A DNA stretch of 64,000 nt from Gangjinia marincola (GTDB taxonomy: Bacteria > Bacteroidota > Bacteroidia > Flavobacteriales > Flavobacteriaceae), in NCBI RefSeq assembly GCF_039523415.1, contig NZ_BAAAFG010000015.1:62001-126000 (forward strand), in the 5' to 3' direction. The stretch's first letter is position 1. Every line of letters begins with the position of its first letter. The notes beneath the pieces were generated by a model that saw nothing but the letters and a program-made list of their open reading frames with translations, made no database searches and was not told where the DNA came from. A program made the position numbers and the translations under genes. Below, piece after piece: positions 8,661-17,541 of the stretch.

Positions 8661-8689
8661 CAAATATACATAACTTCTGTAAATCCCAA
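8661..8689 (-). promoter_or_regulatory. Promoter of tRNA-Leu
   Basis: On the minus strand TTG (8687-8689), an 18-bp spacer and TATATTTG (8661-8668) match the Bacteroidota sigma-A consensus exactly. Transcription would start about 80 bp before the mature tRNA. The leader contains GCAAGCGTGG, a 9/10 match to the tRNA 5' end, possibly a decayed tRNA copy. Confidence 0.7.
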
Positions 8690-8738
8690 ATAAAAAACAT
8701 CCATTTGTTATCTTTACGATTCATAATATCATTACTTC

Positions 8739-10127
8739 ATGAAAGACATCGCTACATACCTTAATGAACATAAACAACGCTTTATTGATGAGCTCATCGA
8801 ACTCCTTAAAATTCCGTCCATAAGCGCAGATCCTGCCTATAAAGGTGATGTCATTAAAACAGCCCAGGCCGTCGCAGATCAGCTTAAAAAAGCCGGATGC
8901 GATCACGTAGAGCTATGTGAAACAAAAGGATACCCCATCATTTATGGAGAGAAAATGATCGATCCTAATCTTCCTACAATTTTGGTATATGGCCACTATG
9001 ACGTGCAACCACCAGATCCTGTGGAGCTTTGGGACAGTCCGCCGTTTGAACCAGTCATAAAATCCACAAAATTACATCCAGATGGAGCCATCTTTGCGCG
9101 CGGTACCTGTGATGATAAAGGCCAAATGTATATGCACGTGAAAGCACTGGAATACATGACCTCACAAGGAGAATTGCCCTGTAACGTAAAATTCATGATT
9201 GAAGGTGAAGAAGAAGTAGGAAGCGTTAGTTTAGAGACCTTTGTCAAAGAGAACCGCGAAAAACTTAAAAATGATGTTATTCTTATTAGTGATACTGGTA
9301 TGATCGCTAAAGATGTGCCTAGCATCACCACAGGATTACGCGGACTAAGCTATGTAGAAGTTGAAGTCACCGGCCCCAACCGCGATCTCCATAGCGGACT
9401 CTACGGTGGCGCCGTTGCCAATCCCATCAACATACTAGCAAAAATGATTGCTTCACTGCATGATGAAAATAATCACATTACCATCCCCGGGTTTTACGAT
9501 GACGTTGAGGAACTTAGTATAGAAGAGCGCAATAAAATGGCCGAGGCACCTTTTGATCTTCAGGAATATAAAGACGCACTGGATATTGATGCGGTGTATG
9601 GTGAAAAAGGCTACACCACCAATGAACGACACGCCATCAGACCCACCTTAGATGTTAATGGGATTTGGGGTGGCTACACCGGTGAAGGTGCTAAAACCGT
9701 CATCGCCAGTAAAGCCTACGCAAAGATCAGCATGCGCTTAGTACCGGACCAAGATTGGAAAAAAATCACCACCCTGTTTAAAGATCATTTTGAAGCCATC
9801 GCACCGGATGCGGTGAGCGTAAAGGTTACTCCGCACCACGGTGGTCAAGCCTACGTGACGCCTATAGATCATATTGGATATCAAGCCGCCGAAAAGGCCT
9901 ACGAACAAACCTTTAACAAAAAACCGGTGCCGCAACGTGGAGGCGGAAGCATTCCTATTGTGGCGCTTTTTGAAAAAGAACTGGAAAGCAAAACCATTTT
10001 GATGGGCTTTGGGCTGGATAGCGATGCCATTCACTCACCAAACGAACATTTTGGCATTTGGAATTACCTTAAAGGTATTGAAACTATTCCCTATTTCTAT
10101 AAATACTTCACAGCATTAAGTACATAA
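8739..10127 (+). CDS. M20 family metallopeptidase (dipeptidase)
   Basis: 462 residues, the usual length for the CNDP/PepV-like M20 dipeptidases. Metal-binding and catalytic motifs are all visible: YGHYDVQPPD (metal His and catalytic Asp), ARGTCDDKGQ (bridging Asp), EGEEEVGS (catalytic Glu pair), ISDTG (metal Asp) and HSPNEHF (C-terminal metal His). The dimerisation lid domain is the segment beginning GLRGLSYVEVEVTGPNRDLHSG. The enzyme probably hydrolyses di- or tripeptides in the cytoplasm; there is no signal peptide. The gene stands alone, divergent from tRNA-Leu, with a weak -7-like TATCTTTA at 8709-8716. Confidence 0.93.
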   Translation: MKDIATYLNEHKQRFIDELIELLKIPSISADPAYKGDVIKTAQAVADQLKKAGCDHVELCETKGYPIIYGEKMIDPNLPTILVYGHYDVQPPDPVELWDSPPFEPVIKSTKLHPDGAIFARGTCDDKGQMYMHVKALEYMTSQGELPCNVKFMIEGEEEVGSVSLETFVKENREKLKNDVILISDTGMIAKDVPSITTGLRGLSYVEVEVTGPNRDLHSGLYGGAVANPINILAKMIASLHDENNHITIPGFYDDVEELSIEERNKMAEAPFDLQEYKDALDIDAVYGEKGYTTNERHAIRPTLDVNGIWGGYTGEGAKTVIASKAYAKISMRLVPDQDWKKITTLFKDHFEAIAPDAVSVKVTPHHGGQAYVTPIDHIGYQAAEKAYEQTFNKKPVPQRGGGSIPIVALFEKELESKTILMGFGLDSDAIHSPNEHFGIWNYLKGIETIPYFYKYFTALST

Positions 10128-10307
10128 AAAAATTGGTGGTGAAGCTCCTGTTGTGAGCCTGTCGAGAGATACCAAAGCCACTTTCGTTTCAATTTGTTGC
10201 CAAATGTTATGGGGCTTACTACTCCCTCATGTTTAAGTCTTCATTTGTAATGATTTTTTAAACGTCGAAAACGTACCTGAGCAGATCTATTTCAAAAAAA
10301 TTTCGCT

Positions 10308-10346
10308 CTACGTTTGTAGAATTAAAATATTATTCTACATTTGTAG
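10308..10346. promoter_or_regulatory. Twin BlaI/MecI-type operators
   Basis: CTACGTTTGTAG (10308-10319) and CTACATTTGTAG (10335-10346) are 12-bp dyads; the second is a perfect CTACA-N2-TGTAG palindrome. They contain the TACA/TGTA core known for BlaI/MecI repressors and lie 27 bp apart, just upstream of the blaI-like gene at 10366. Autoregulation of the operon by its own repressor is very likely. Confidence 0.75.
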
Positions 10347-10365
10347 AGCAATTAATTTTGAAGCT

Positions 10366-10737
10366 ATGTCACTTTCCCCTGCCGAAGAACAACTCATGCA
10401 ACTCCTCTGGAAAAAGAAAAAAGCCTTTATGAAGGAGCTGTTAGACATGTTTCCGGCACCTAAGCCTGCCTCTACAACCGTGGCGACATTGCTTAAGCGC
10501 ATGCAGGATAAAGAATTTGTAGGTTATACGCAGGTAGGACGTGCACGGCAGTATTTCCCATTAGTAAAAAAAACCGACTACTTTTCTAACCACGTTAACG
10601 GACTCATTAAACATTTCTTTAATGATTCAGCAGGTCAATTTGCTTCCTTCTTTACCCAAGAAACCAATTTGAGTGAAAAAGAATTAGAGCACCTTAAAAC
10701 TATCATTGATCAACAACTTAAAAACAAAAGATCATGA
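10366..10737 (+). CDS. BlaI/MecI/CopY family transcriptional repressor
   Basis: 123 residues with the N-terminal winged helix of the Penicillinase_R family: LSPAEEQLMQLLWKKKKAFMKEL, then PAPKPASTTVATLLKRMQDKEFVGY and the wing GRARQYFPLV. The C-terminal half is the helical dimerisation region in which M56 partners usually cleave. It overlaps the M56 gene by 4 bp, the standard blaI-blaR1 arrangement. Twin CTACA-N2-TGTAG operators lie directly upstream. No beta-lactamase gene is adjacent, so the target is probably the operon itself and unlinked genes. Confidence 0.93.
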   Translation: MSLSPAEEQLMQLLWKKKKAFMKELLDMFPAPKPASTTVATLLKRMQDKEFVGYTQVGRARQYFPLVKKTDYFSNHVNGLIKHFFNDSAGQFASFFTQETNLSEKELEHLKTIIDQQLKNKRS

Positions 10738-13217
10738 TCGCTCCCTACCTCATCAAAAGCATATTATGCCTGCTCTTTTTAGTAGCATTTTATAAAGTGG
10801 CACTGGAAAATACGCCGCTGCATAAGTTTAAACGATTCTTTTTACTCGCTAGCTTAGTATTTTCATTTACGATTCCGCTGATTACCATCACGTATACAAG
10901 TAATGAAGTCCTGTTAGCTAAGGAGATTACGGCTAGTACCACGTATGAAATCCCTTCTTCTGGACTAACAGATAACCCAAAAGATCCTGAAAAAACCCTT
11001 TTCCCATTAGAACATATGCTTTGGAGCATCTACGGACTGGGAGTAGTGTTTTTCGGAATACGATTTGCACGAAATCTCTATCAGATTCGCCAAAAGATTA
11101 ACACCGGCTACACTGTTAAAGAGCATCATTATGCATTATCACTTTTGCCAAAAGCTGTCGTTCCGCATTCTTTTTTATCCTGGATCTTTCTTTCGCGTAA
11201 ATCCTACGAAGAAAATGCTATTCCGCCAGAAGTAATTGCGCATGAGGCAGCACACGTTCGCCAGTTGCACTCCCTGGACATACTCTTTGTGGAATTACTC
11301 ACCGTACTCTTTTGGTTTAATCCTATGGTATGGATTGCAACGTCTTCGGTTAAACTAAACCACGAATTTCTAGCAGATCAGGAAGCGTTAAAAACAGCCT
11401 CCAATTCTCATACCTATCAACACCTGCTTTTATGTCATGCAAGCGGTCCTCATCAGACCGGACTTGAAAGTCCACTTAATTATTCATCCCTTAAAAAACG
11501 AATCCTTATGTTATCCCACTCTTTTTCCCGTCAAAAGCTGATCGTTCGAGTAAGCTTTTTAATCCCCATTATCGCACTATGCGTTTATCTTTTTAACGAA
11601 AAAATAGTCGCTCAACCAAGCGCGTACGATGTATCAAACGCGCATATTCTTACTGCCCGAAGTATTAATCTAAAAATTTTAGATGATACCTTTTATCAGG
11701 TAGATAATGTCATTGTTAAAAAAGATAATCTGGCTAATTTTATCGCTTCTCTTCATACAGATATTACTAAACAGGATCGCGATAAAATCATGAACATTCA
11801 TGTTACATCCAACAAAGAGAAAACGTATGATGATTTAGTCTACATTCAACACGTGTTTTCTAACTACGGTTATCATCGAATCGTCACGCCAGACGAAGAA
11901 ATTATACGATCTAAGGGTAATCATTCTGAAATCCCTAGTAAGCTTGAAAAAAATTCAATACAGGATAAACTCATCAAAATCAACATAGAAAACGAAACCA
12001 TTTACCTTAATGGAGAAAAAGTTGCCTTTAAAAAGTTTGTCAAAAAAGTTGATGCGCTAACCAAAAACTGGTCGGCAGCCGATTTTGAAAACTTCTCGTT
12101 TCGCGTCAATACCAAAAATGCCGACAGGGATTTTCTCAATCGCCTTGAAGCTGAATTTGAAAAAACCCAACTCTATAAAAAATCAGGCCGGTCTATGCTT
12201 CCCCCTCCACCGCCTCCTGCACCGGCAGCTCCGGCGCCGATTAAAAATAATTCTGGTTATACGCCACCACCTCCACCGCCGCCCGTTTCACCAATTAAAT
12301 CCAAAAAAGGGAATAATGATAAGGCTTCACCAGAAGAAGTGAAGTTTTATAATACGCTGGCAAAAGATTTAACAGTGAATCCTGATATCGTAATAAGACA
12401 GAGCGTTTATGAGGGCTTTAAAGATGTGTATAGTCGCATGACACCTCAACAAAAGAAAAGTGCAGAACCTTATCCAAAGCATAAAATTATATTTGCCTCA
12501 ACCCAGAATAATAAATTCTTACCTCCCCCACCACCACCTCCTGTTCCGTTAAAAGGTTCAACCAACATTGCAGAGAAGCGTTACGAATCGAATCGAAAAA
12601 TTTCTGGAACAGTAACTATTGATGGCGCAACCTACACCTCAACGTCAAACCTTAATGGTCAAGTAACCTACTACAATGAGGATGGAAGTCCCTTAGGTGC
12701 TCAAGAAGAACGCAAAGTAAAAGAACAGGTGGAAGCACTTAAGGAAAAAAGAGCACGACTTTTTAAAAAAAGAGATTCCATACGGGAAGAAGCGGAAGCT
12801 AAGCGAGAAGAATTAATGGAACAGAGAGAAGAAGCACGTGAAGAAAAAAAAGCTCAGCGAGAAGAATTAAAAGAAAGAAAAGAAGTCATCATGGCACAGC
12901 GAGAGGCTAGAAGAACACAAATAATGGCACAACGCGAACAACAGACCACAACGATGACAAAACGACGTCAAATCATTCGAGAAAGAGATGATGGTGTTAG
13001 CTTTCCGCTACCACCTGTCCCTCCAGAGCCATTGGACCTTATCGTTAGTATGGCCAAACAAAATGCAGTCTTTTTTTACAATGATAAATCAATCACCTCT
13101 GATAAGGCGATTGACCTCATCAAAAATAACGAGAGCCTTAACATACATGTTAAAGAATTTGCCAAGAGTAATCCCGTGGTGAATCTTTCAACTAAAGCGT
13201 TTAACTTAGAGGATTAA
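10734..13217 (+). CDS. M56 (BlaR1-like) membrane metallopeptidase with long proline-rich C-terminus
   Basis: 827 residues. The N-terminal 300 residues form the M56 module: transmembrane helices near 5-25, 33-53, 95-112 and about 270-292, and the zinc motif HEAAHVRQLHSLD (about residues 175-187), followed by FWFNPMVW. The remaining 500 residues are probably extracytoplasmic. They contain three proline tracts (PPPPPPAP, PPPPPPPV, PPPPPPPVPL), a segment similar to a MORN-like YYNEDGSPLGAQEE, and a highly charged EREE/AQRE coiled coil near 640-740. There is no penicillin-binding domain, so the signal is not a beta-lactam in any obvious way. It is expected to cleave the BlaI partner encoded 4 bp upstream. 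Confidence 0.88.
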   Translation: MIAPYLIKSILCLLFLVAFYKVALENTPLHKFKRFFLLASLVFSFTIPLITITYTSNEVLLAKEITASTTYEIPSSGLTDNPKDPEKTLFPLEHMLWSIYGLGVVFFGIRFARNLYQIRQKINTGYTVKEHHYALSLLPKAVVPHSFLSWIFLSRKSYEENAIPPEVIAHEAAHVRQLHSLDILFVELLTVLFWFNPMVWIATSSVKLNHEFLADQEALKTASNSHTYQHLLLCHASGPHQTGLESPLNYSSLKKRILMLSHSFSRQKLIVRVSFLIPIIALCVYLFNEKIVAQPSAYDVSNAHILTARSINLKILDDTFYQVDNVIVKKDNLANFIASLHTDITKQDRDKIMNIHVTSNKEKTYDDLVYIQHVFSNYGYHRIVTPDEEIIRSKGNHSEIPSKLEKNSIQDKLIKINIENETIYLNGEKVAFKKFVKKVDALTKNWSAADFENFSFRVNTKNADRDFLNRLEAEFEKTQLYKKSGRSMLPPPPPPAPAAPAPIKNNSGYTPPPPPPPVSPIKSKKGNNDKASPEEVKFYNTLAKDLTVNPDIVIRQSVYEGFKDVYSRMTPQQKKSAEPYPKHKIIFASTQNNKFLPPPPPPPVPLKGSTNIAEKRYESNRKISGTVTIDGATYTSTSNLNGQVTYYNEDGSPLGAQEERKVKEQVEALKEKRARLFKKRDSIREEAEAKREELMEQREEAREEKKAQREELKERKEVIMAQREARRTQIMAQREQQTTTMTKRRQIIRERDDGVSFPLPPVPPEPLDLIVSMAKQNAVFFYNDKSITSDKAIDLIKNNESLNIHVKEFAKSNPVVNLSTKAFNLED

Positions 13218-13262
13218 GGGAGTAGATGCTTTTATTGTAGTTAGTAAGTAAATCGTTAATAA

Positions 13263-13284
13263 GAACCCTGCTTTCGCAGGGATT
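13263..13284. terminator. Bidirectional hairpin between convergent genes
   Basis: CCCTGC (13266-13271), TTTC, GCAGGG (13276-13281) is a perfect 6-bp stem with a tetraloop located between the M56 stop and the convergent PhnA stop, only 2 bp from the latter. The T-tract on either side is poor, so termination is plausible rather than certain. Confidence 0.5.
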
Positions 13285-13862
13285 TATGTTTTCTTGACAT
13301 AATCTGTGATGATCACAATCTGTTGACCGTTCACTTTCCCTTCAATATACTTCTCATTCTCATGATCCAGCGATATACGTCTAACGGCGGTTCCCTGTTT
13401 AGCCACCATACTGGAGCCTTTAACTTTAAGATCCTTAACCAAGACCACACTATCTCCGGCTTCTAAGATGACGCCATTGCTATCGCGGTGTATAATTCTT
13501 TCCGATTTTTCTTGTACATCGCCTGCGGCTTTTGCCCATTCTAGTTCATGATCCTCTAAATACATCATGTCTAACAAATCTTGCGGCCATCCTTCGGCCT
13601 TGAGCCGATATAACATACGCCAGGACATGACTTTTACTGCAGGCACTTCACTCCAAATGCTATCGTTAAGACAACGCCAGTGATTGGGGTCTCGCTGTTG
13701 AGGGGTCTCAATTTGATTTTGGCACGTTTCACATAAAAAAAGATGAGCTTCAACGCCATCCATAGGACTGTAAGGAACGCTATAAATGTCCAAATCTGTC
13801 GTATTGGCACAAATTTCACAGGTATTATCGCTGCGATCTCTTAAGTCTTGTTCTAATGTCAT
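13284..13862 (-). CDS. PhnA-like zinc-ribbon protein (YjdM family)
   Basis: 192 residues. The N-terminal part has a zinc ribbon formed by CEICA and CETC pairs; the C-terminal 75 residues are the PhnA domain, an SH3-like barrel with DSNGVILEAGDSVVLVKDLKVKGSS and GTAVRRISL. Despite the historic name, proteins of this family do not act in phosphonate breakdown in most species; the role is unknown. The ATG at 13862 lies 12 bp after the stop of the MutS-like gene's 3' neighbour region, i.e. the gene follows the MutS-like gene on the same strand and could be its operon partner. Confidence 0.85.
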   Translation of the reverse strand: MTLEQDLRDRSDNTCEICANTTDLDIYSVPYSPMDGVEAHLFLCETCQNQIETPQQRDPNHWRCLNDSIWSEVPAVKVMSWRMLYRLKAEGWPQDLLDMMYLEDHELEWAKAAGDVQEKSERIIHRDSNGVILEAGDSVVLVKDLKVKGSSMVAKQGTAVRRISLDHENEKYIEGKVNGQQIVIITDYVKKT

Positions 13863-13874
13863 TGGCTATAGATT

Positions 13875-15650
13875 TTAGTGATCAACAATTCCCATCTTTT
13901 TCATAAGGAAAGATGCATTCATATTGGAACAAACTCCCTCCTTCAAGGTATAGTCAAAATAAAGTTCATCATTTTTGATCACCGCATCAAAGTAATAATT
14001 CTTTACACGGTCAAATTTTTCGGCAGTTTTACACAAGCTTAAGTCATGGGTAGCTATGATACCCGTGCTTTTACTTTGTACCAATTTCTCTACAAATTTT
14101 GCAGATCCTTCGGCTTTATCTGTGCTGTTGGTTCCTTTGAGAATTTCGTCCAAAATAATGAAGTAGCGGTCTTTTTGGATTTCTTCGGTGATGAACTGGA
14201 GACGTTTTAATTCACTAAAAAAGTAACTTGCATCATCTGTCAAACTATCCGTCGTACGCATGCTGGTGATGAGCTTTATGGGATGGTAATGAGACTTTTC
14301 GGCGCAGACCGGTAGACCTACATTCGCCATTACAATATGCAGCCCAACCGTGCGTAAAAATGTGCTTTTACCCGCCATATTTGCTCCCGTAGTAATAAAA
14401 AATTCTCCCGTGTTAATGTGAAAATTACTACGGACAGCTACTGCCGGGTCGATCATAGGATGAACGAGTTGCACTGCCTTAATTACTGTATGATCATTTA
14501 CGATAATAGGATAGGTATAATTTTGATGATTAAACGCATAATTTGCTAAGCTGTTATATGCGTCAAAAAATGGGATAACATCAAACCATTGAGCTACTTT
14601 ATCACGGTGCATTTTGATCCAATGCTCTATTTGGTGTGCTTTATACAAATCCCGAAGTAAAAACGCATTTCCAAAAATCCCGATCAAAAAATTATTGCGC
14701 TGATCCAGTTCATCTAACCGTTTAGCAAAAGATTTTAAAATAGCTGAAGCTTTTTTCGAAGTTGAAATGATCTTTTCTCGTTGATCCTTTAGAGGGTTAC
14801 TCTTAAACTCCTGTTGCTCTACTAAAGCAATCAACTGATAGTACTGACGAAACGTACTTTGGGCTTTTGAGGTCCTAGAGGAAATCGCATTGACCTTTGC
14901 AAAATATCTTCCGCTTATTCCAAAACCTATAAAAAACCAAATTAAAGGGTATTTTCCGGGGAGTACATCTGCCCAATAACCAATGAGTAATGCCACGGAA
15001 ACAGCCGAAAAGCCATAAACCAAGGCCTTAGTAAATTTAGGGGTGAAGAAGGTATATTCCCGCAACCACTTAAGGATGCGCTCTGGTGATTCTTCCGGTT
15101 GTACTAGTTGTGCATGTGCCGTAAAAAGTTGTCTCCATTCCGGGATCGCTGCCAGCTCTTTTACAACATTCTGTTTTTCTTTAATATTTTCTACCGCATT
15201 TGAGGTTATCAAATTTGCCAGGACTTTTCCGCCTTTAGGAAGACCTGTTCTATTCACCTGTTGAAAAAAAGAATGATCTCCAAACAGGTCGATATCATGA
15301 CTAAAATAGTGGTGCGCATTTTTATACTCCTTTCCCCCTGAAAAAGTGGAAAAATCACCTTTCAATCCACGCAATTCCATTTCGCTTAGCGTTATGATTT
15401 TTTGATGCAATCTGCGCTTAGATTTTATGTTGTCATGACGTGTTACAAGAATTAAAAATAGTACTACGCCCATTACGAGTAGACCAATGACGAGTTTTGC
15501 ATTAGGATAAGCAAAATACATTGCAGTCAATAATGCTATGAAAAGTATGCCTCTTAAGGTACTTGAAATGACTAATTTCTTTTTTAAAAGGCGTGATCTT
15601 TTAAGATGCGTAGTAATTTGCTCTCTATGAAACTGATTGGAAGATGGCAT
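13875..15650 (-). CDS. Membrane-anchored MutS-family ATPase
   Basis: 591 residues. The C-terminal third is a MutS ATPase: Walker A TGANMAGKSTFL, the signature region SMRTTDSLTDDASYFFSEL, Walker B YFIILDEILKGTN and the downstream GIIATHDLSL His. Unlike true MutS there is no mismatch-recognition domain; the N-terminus carries two hydrophobic helices (about 27-66) and a second pair near 205-250, predicting a membrane protein. Proteins of this length and form are common in Bacteroidota and annotated as mismatch repair proteins, but a DNA-repair role is unproven. It starts 3 bp after the stop of the MmcQ-like gene in a close-packed set of five genes. Confidence 0.85.
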   Translation of the reverse strand: MPSSNQFHREQITTHLKRSRLLKKKLVISSTLRGILFIALLTAMYFAYPNAKLVIGLLVMGVVLFLILVTRHDNIKSKRRLHQKIITLSEMELRGLKGDFSTFSGGKEYKNAHHYFSHDIDLFGDHSFFQQVNRTGLPKGGKVLANLITSNAVENIKEKQNVVKELAAIPEWRQLFTAHAQLVQPEESPERILKWLREYTFFTPKFTKALVYGFSAVSVALLIGYWADVLPGKYPLIWFFIGFGISGRYFAKVNAISSRTSKAQSTFRQYYQLIALVEQQEFKSNPLKDQREKIISTSKKASAILKSFAKRLDELDQRNNFLIGIFGNAFLLRDLYKAHQIEHWIKMHRDKVAQWFDVIPFFDAYNSLANYAFNHQNYTYPIIVNDHTVIKAVQLVHPMIDPAVAVRSNFHINTGEFFITTGANMAGKSTFLRTVGLHIVMANVGLPVCAEKSHYHPIKLITSMRTTDSLTDDASYFFSELKRLQFITEEIQKDRYFIILDEILKGTNSTDKAEGSAKFVEKLVQSKSTGIIATHDLSLCKTAEKFDRVKNYYFDAVIKNDELYFDYTLKEGVCSNMNASFLMKKMGIVDH

Positions 15651-15653
15651 AGT

Positions 15654-16013
15654 TTAGAGCGAATTGAATTGATCCTTGACCTTTTTAGGTAATTTACTTA
15701 CCACCAAATCGTAGGAGTGATTGATTAAATGCCGAACGAGTTTTTCTGAAAGCTGACCATCAACGATCACCGTATTCCAATGTTTTTTAGACATGTGATA
15801 GCCGGGATTGATCAATCCATCATGCTTCTCTCGTAACTCTATGGCGTAATCTGGATCACATTTTAAATTAACACTTAACGGGATTCGCTCTAGTGAAAAT
15901 AACGCGAACATTTTATCCATCACTTTAAACACTAATGTATCATTATCAAACGGGAATGACTCTGTAACCCCCTTTTTAGCCAAACAGTATTCGCGTAATT
16001 CTTCTATGTGCAT
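15654..16013 (-). CDS. MmcQ/YjbR family protein
   Basis: 119 residues starting MHIEELREYCLAKKGVTESFPF, the typical N-terminus of the family. The conserved features are FPFDNDTLVFKVMDKMFALF, a K-C-DPDYA segment, and a GYHMSKKHWNTVIVDG block. These are small alpha/beta proteins with a CyaY-like fold, sometimes described as DNA-binding. An upstream in-frame ATG at 16082 would overlap the DUF4230 gene by 70 bp; ATG 16013 overlaps that gene's stop by one base (TGATG), which indicates translational coupling and decides the start. Confidence 0.88.
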   Translation of the reverse strand: MHIEELREYCLAKKGVTESFPFDNDTLVFKVMDKMFALFSLERIPLSVNLKCDPDYAIELREKHDGLINPGYHMSKKHWNTVIVDGQLSEKLVRHLINHSYDLVVSKLPKKVKDQFNSL

Positions 16014-16633
16014 CAGGCGTTCTTTTCGGGAATCTCTAAGTTGGGACTTTGATCCAATAAGGCGGTGTAATCCAGTTTCCAATTAATAGTCTCCACCAGT
16101 TTTTCCATCAGCTGGATGGTTTCTAGTGCTTGTTGAGAAGCTTCTTTTAAAAGTCCGCTATTGGGAATTTTATCAATAATATGTTGCTTAGCTTCACGGT
16201 TGATCTCAGTAAGATCTGAAGAAGAAAAAGGATTGGCCCAGCCTTCGCGTTTGTCATAGTACTTAAAATCGGTTTCAACAGTCATAAGTTCCGGTTCCGG
16301 GAAATTACTCAATTTGATTACTCTATTTTTTGGATCTGCATCCATTTTTATTTTGGTTAGGTCAAAACCTATGTGCGCCTTAGCATCAATAAGTACTAGA
16401 GCTCTTTTAGTTCCCAAAAGCAAATTAACCCATTTGTTTTTGACATCTTCATAATGGTAGATTTCTGCGAAATCGCCTTCTACCGTAATAAACTTACAGA
16501 CTGTTCTAATTCTTTCCATTAATATGACGGACTGGGTTTCGGCCTTTGGTTTTTTAGAACGCCGCGTAAAGGAGGAGAATAAGAAGTAAGCGATAATTCC
16601 GCCGCCTGCAAGACCTATAAATAAAAACTCCAT
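16013..16633 (-). CDS. DUF4230 domain protein, single N-terminal membrane anchor
   Basis: 206 residues. A hydrophobic helix (residues 2-22, FLFIGLAGGGIIAYFLFSS) is followed by a soluble DUF4230 domain with VCKFITVEGDFAEIYHY and LVLIDAKAHIGFDLTKI motifs. The family is widespread and of unknown function, likely anchored in the inner membrane. It lies between the cyclase-family gene (9 bp upstream) and the MmcQ gene (1-bp overlap). Confidence 0.8.
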   Translation of the reverse strand: MEFLFIGLAGGGIIAYFLFSSFTRRSKKPKAETQSVILMERIRTVCKFITVEGDFAEIYHYEDVKNKWVNLLLGTKRALVLIDAKAHIGFDLTKIKMDADPKNRVIKLSNFPEPELMTVETDFKYYDKREGWANPFSSSDLTEINREAKQHIIDKIPNSGLLKEASQQALETIQLMEKLVETINWKLDYTALLDQSPNLEIPEKNA

Positions 16634-16642
16634 GCTAGTAGA

Positions 16643-17407
16643 TTAAGATTGCACAATTACCTTGTCCAGTTCAAAGATAATAGGTTTGCTGGGAGTGGCG
16701 TCATTTTCAAAGGGTGCAATTTGTAAATTGAGCATGTAAAACCCATCTTTCACTTTGTTAGGCACGTAAATTAATTCAGTTATCGTGGCACTTCTTCGCG
16801 GCGTGTTTGGGTAGTTCCAAAATGCCTTATGCGCCAGTAAATGGCCATCATCGTGTTCTTTATCAACCGAAGGGAGATCAACCAGCAAATGCGAAATGCC
16901 ACTTTCACGCAGGTAACGCGCCGCTTCTTCTAAAAAATAGGGCCAGTTCGTATGATTATAATCTCGTGTTTTCTTTTTTGAGGTGTTGGGTAAGGTGCGT
17001 ACAATAAGTGCCTGTGTCTCTCCCGGTCTAAGATTTCTTACCAACTGCTTTTTAGAAAATACCAGGTCATCACCATGAGTTTCGGGCACCAGTGAAACAA
17101 CCTTTGCCATAAAAAAAGAAGTGTTTAAGGCTTTGTTGACTGAATAAATCTCTTCAGCAATGTGTCCATAGCACTCGGTATGCGTGCCGTGCGCATGCGG
17201 ATTAAAATAGATGTCTCTAAAATTAACTGCAGCTCCTTGTTCAACCAAATAGGTGTCTTCATCTTGCCTAACGGGCGTCATTTTAGGCGGATTTTGATAC
17301 CAAACCAAAGGGTTCTTAGCTCCATCTCGCAGCGGAATAGATAAATCTACGGGTTTATTAAGATCAATGGTAATTTTTCTGTTTTTATAAGTAATCTCTG
17401 CAATCAT
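16643..17407 (-). CDS. Cyclase family protein (kynurenine formamidase-like)
   Basis: 254 residues with the metal-dependent cyclase signature HAHGTHTECYGH, a variant of HxGTHxDxPxH in which the Asp position is Glu and the Pro is replaced. A second metal or catalytic segment is HLLVDLPSVDKEHDDGHLLAHKAF. Members hydrolyse cyclic or formylated aromatic substrates, for example N-formylkynurenine; no kynurenine pathway gene is adjacent, so the substrate is open. First gene of a tight run including DUF4230, MmcQ, the MutS-like ATPase and PhnA. Confidence 0.8.
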   Translation of the reverse strand: MIAEITYKNRKITIDLNKPVDLSIPLRDGAKNPLVWYQNPPKMTPVRQDEDTYLVEQGAAVNFRDIYFNPHAHGTHTECYGHIAEEIYSVNKALNTSFFMAKVVSLVPETHGDDLVFSKKQLVRNLRPGETQALIVRTLPNTSKKKTRDYNHTNWPYFLEEAARYLRESGISHLLVDLPSVDKEHDDGHLLAHKAFWNYPNTPRRSATITELIYVPNKVKDGFYMLNLQIAPFENDATPSKPIIFELDKVIVQS

Positions 17408-17541
17408 GATATGTATTGATCTTTTATGAAACTTAGCTTGTGAAATGACACTAACTTTTAGGATTATTATAAAGTCAAATTTAAATATTTGACGATCATC
17501 TTCAATTTATGCACTCCTCTAACAGAGCCACTGTTGCTTTT

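Noticed and set aside
12085..12342. 85-residue frame inside the first M56 gene
   Set aside because: Out-of-frame reading of the proline-rich region; no promoter or independent support.
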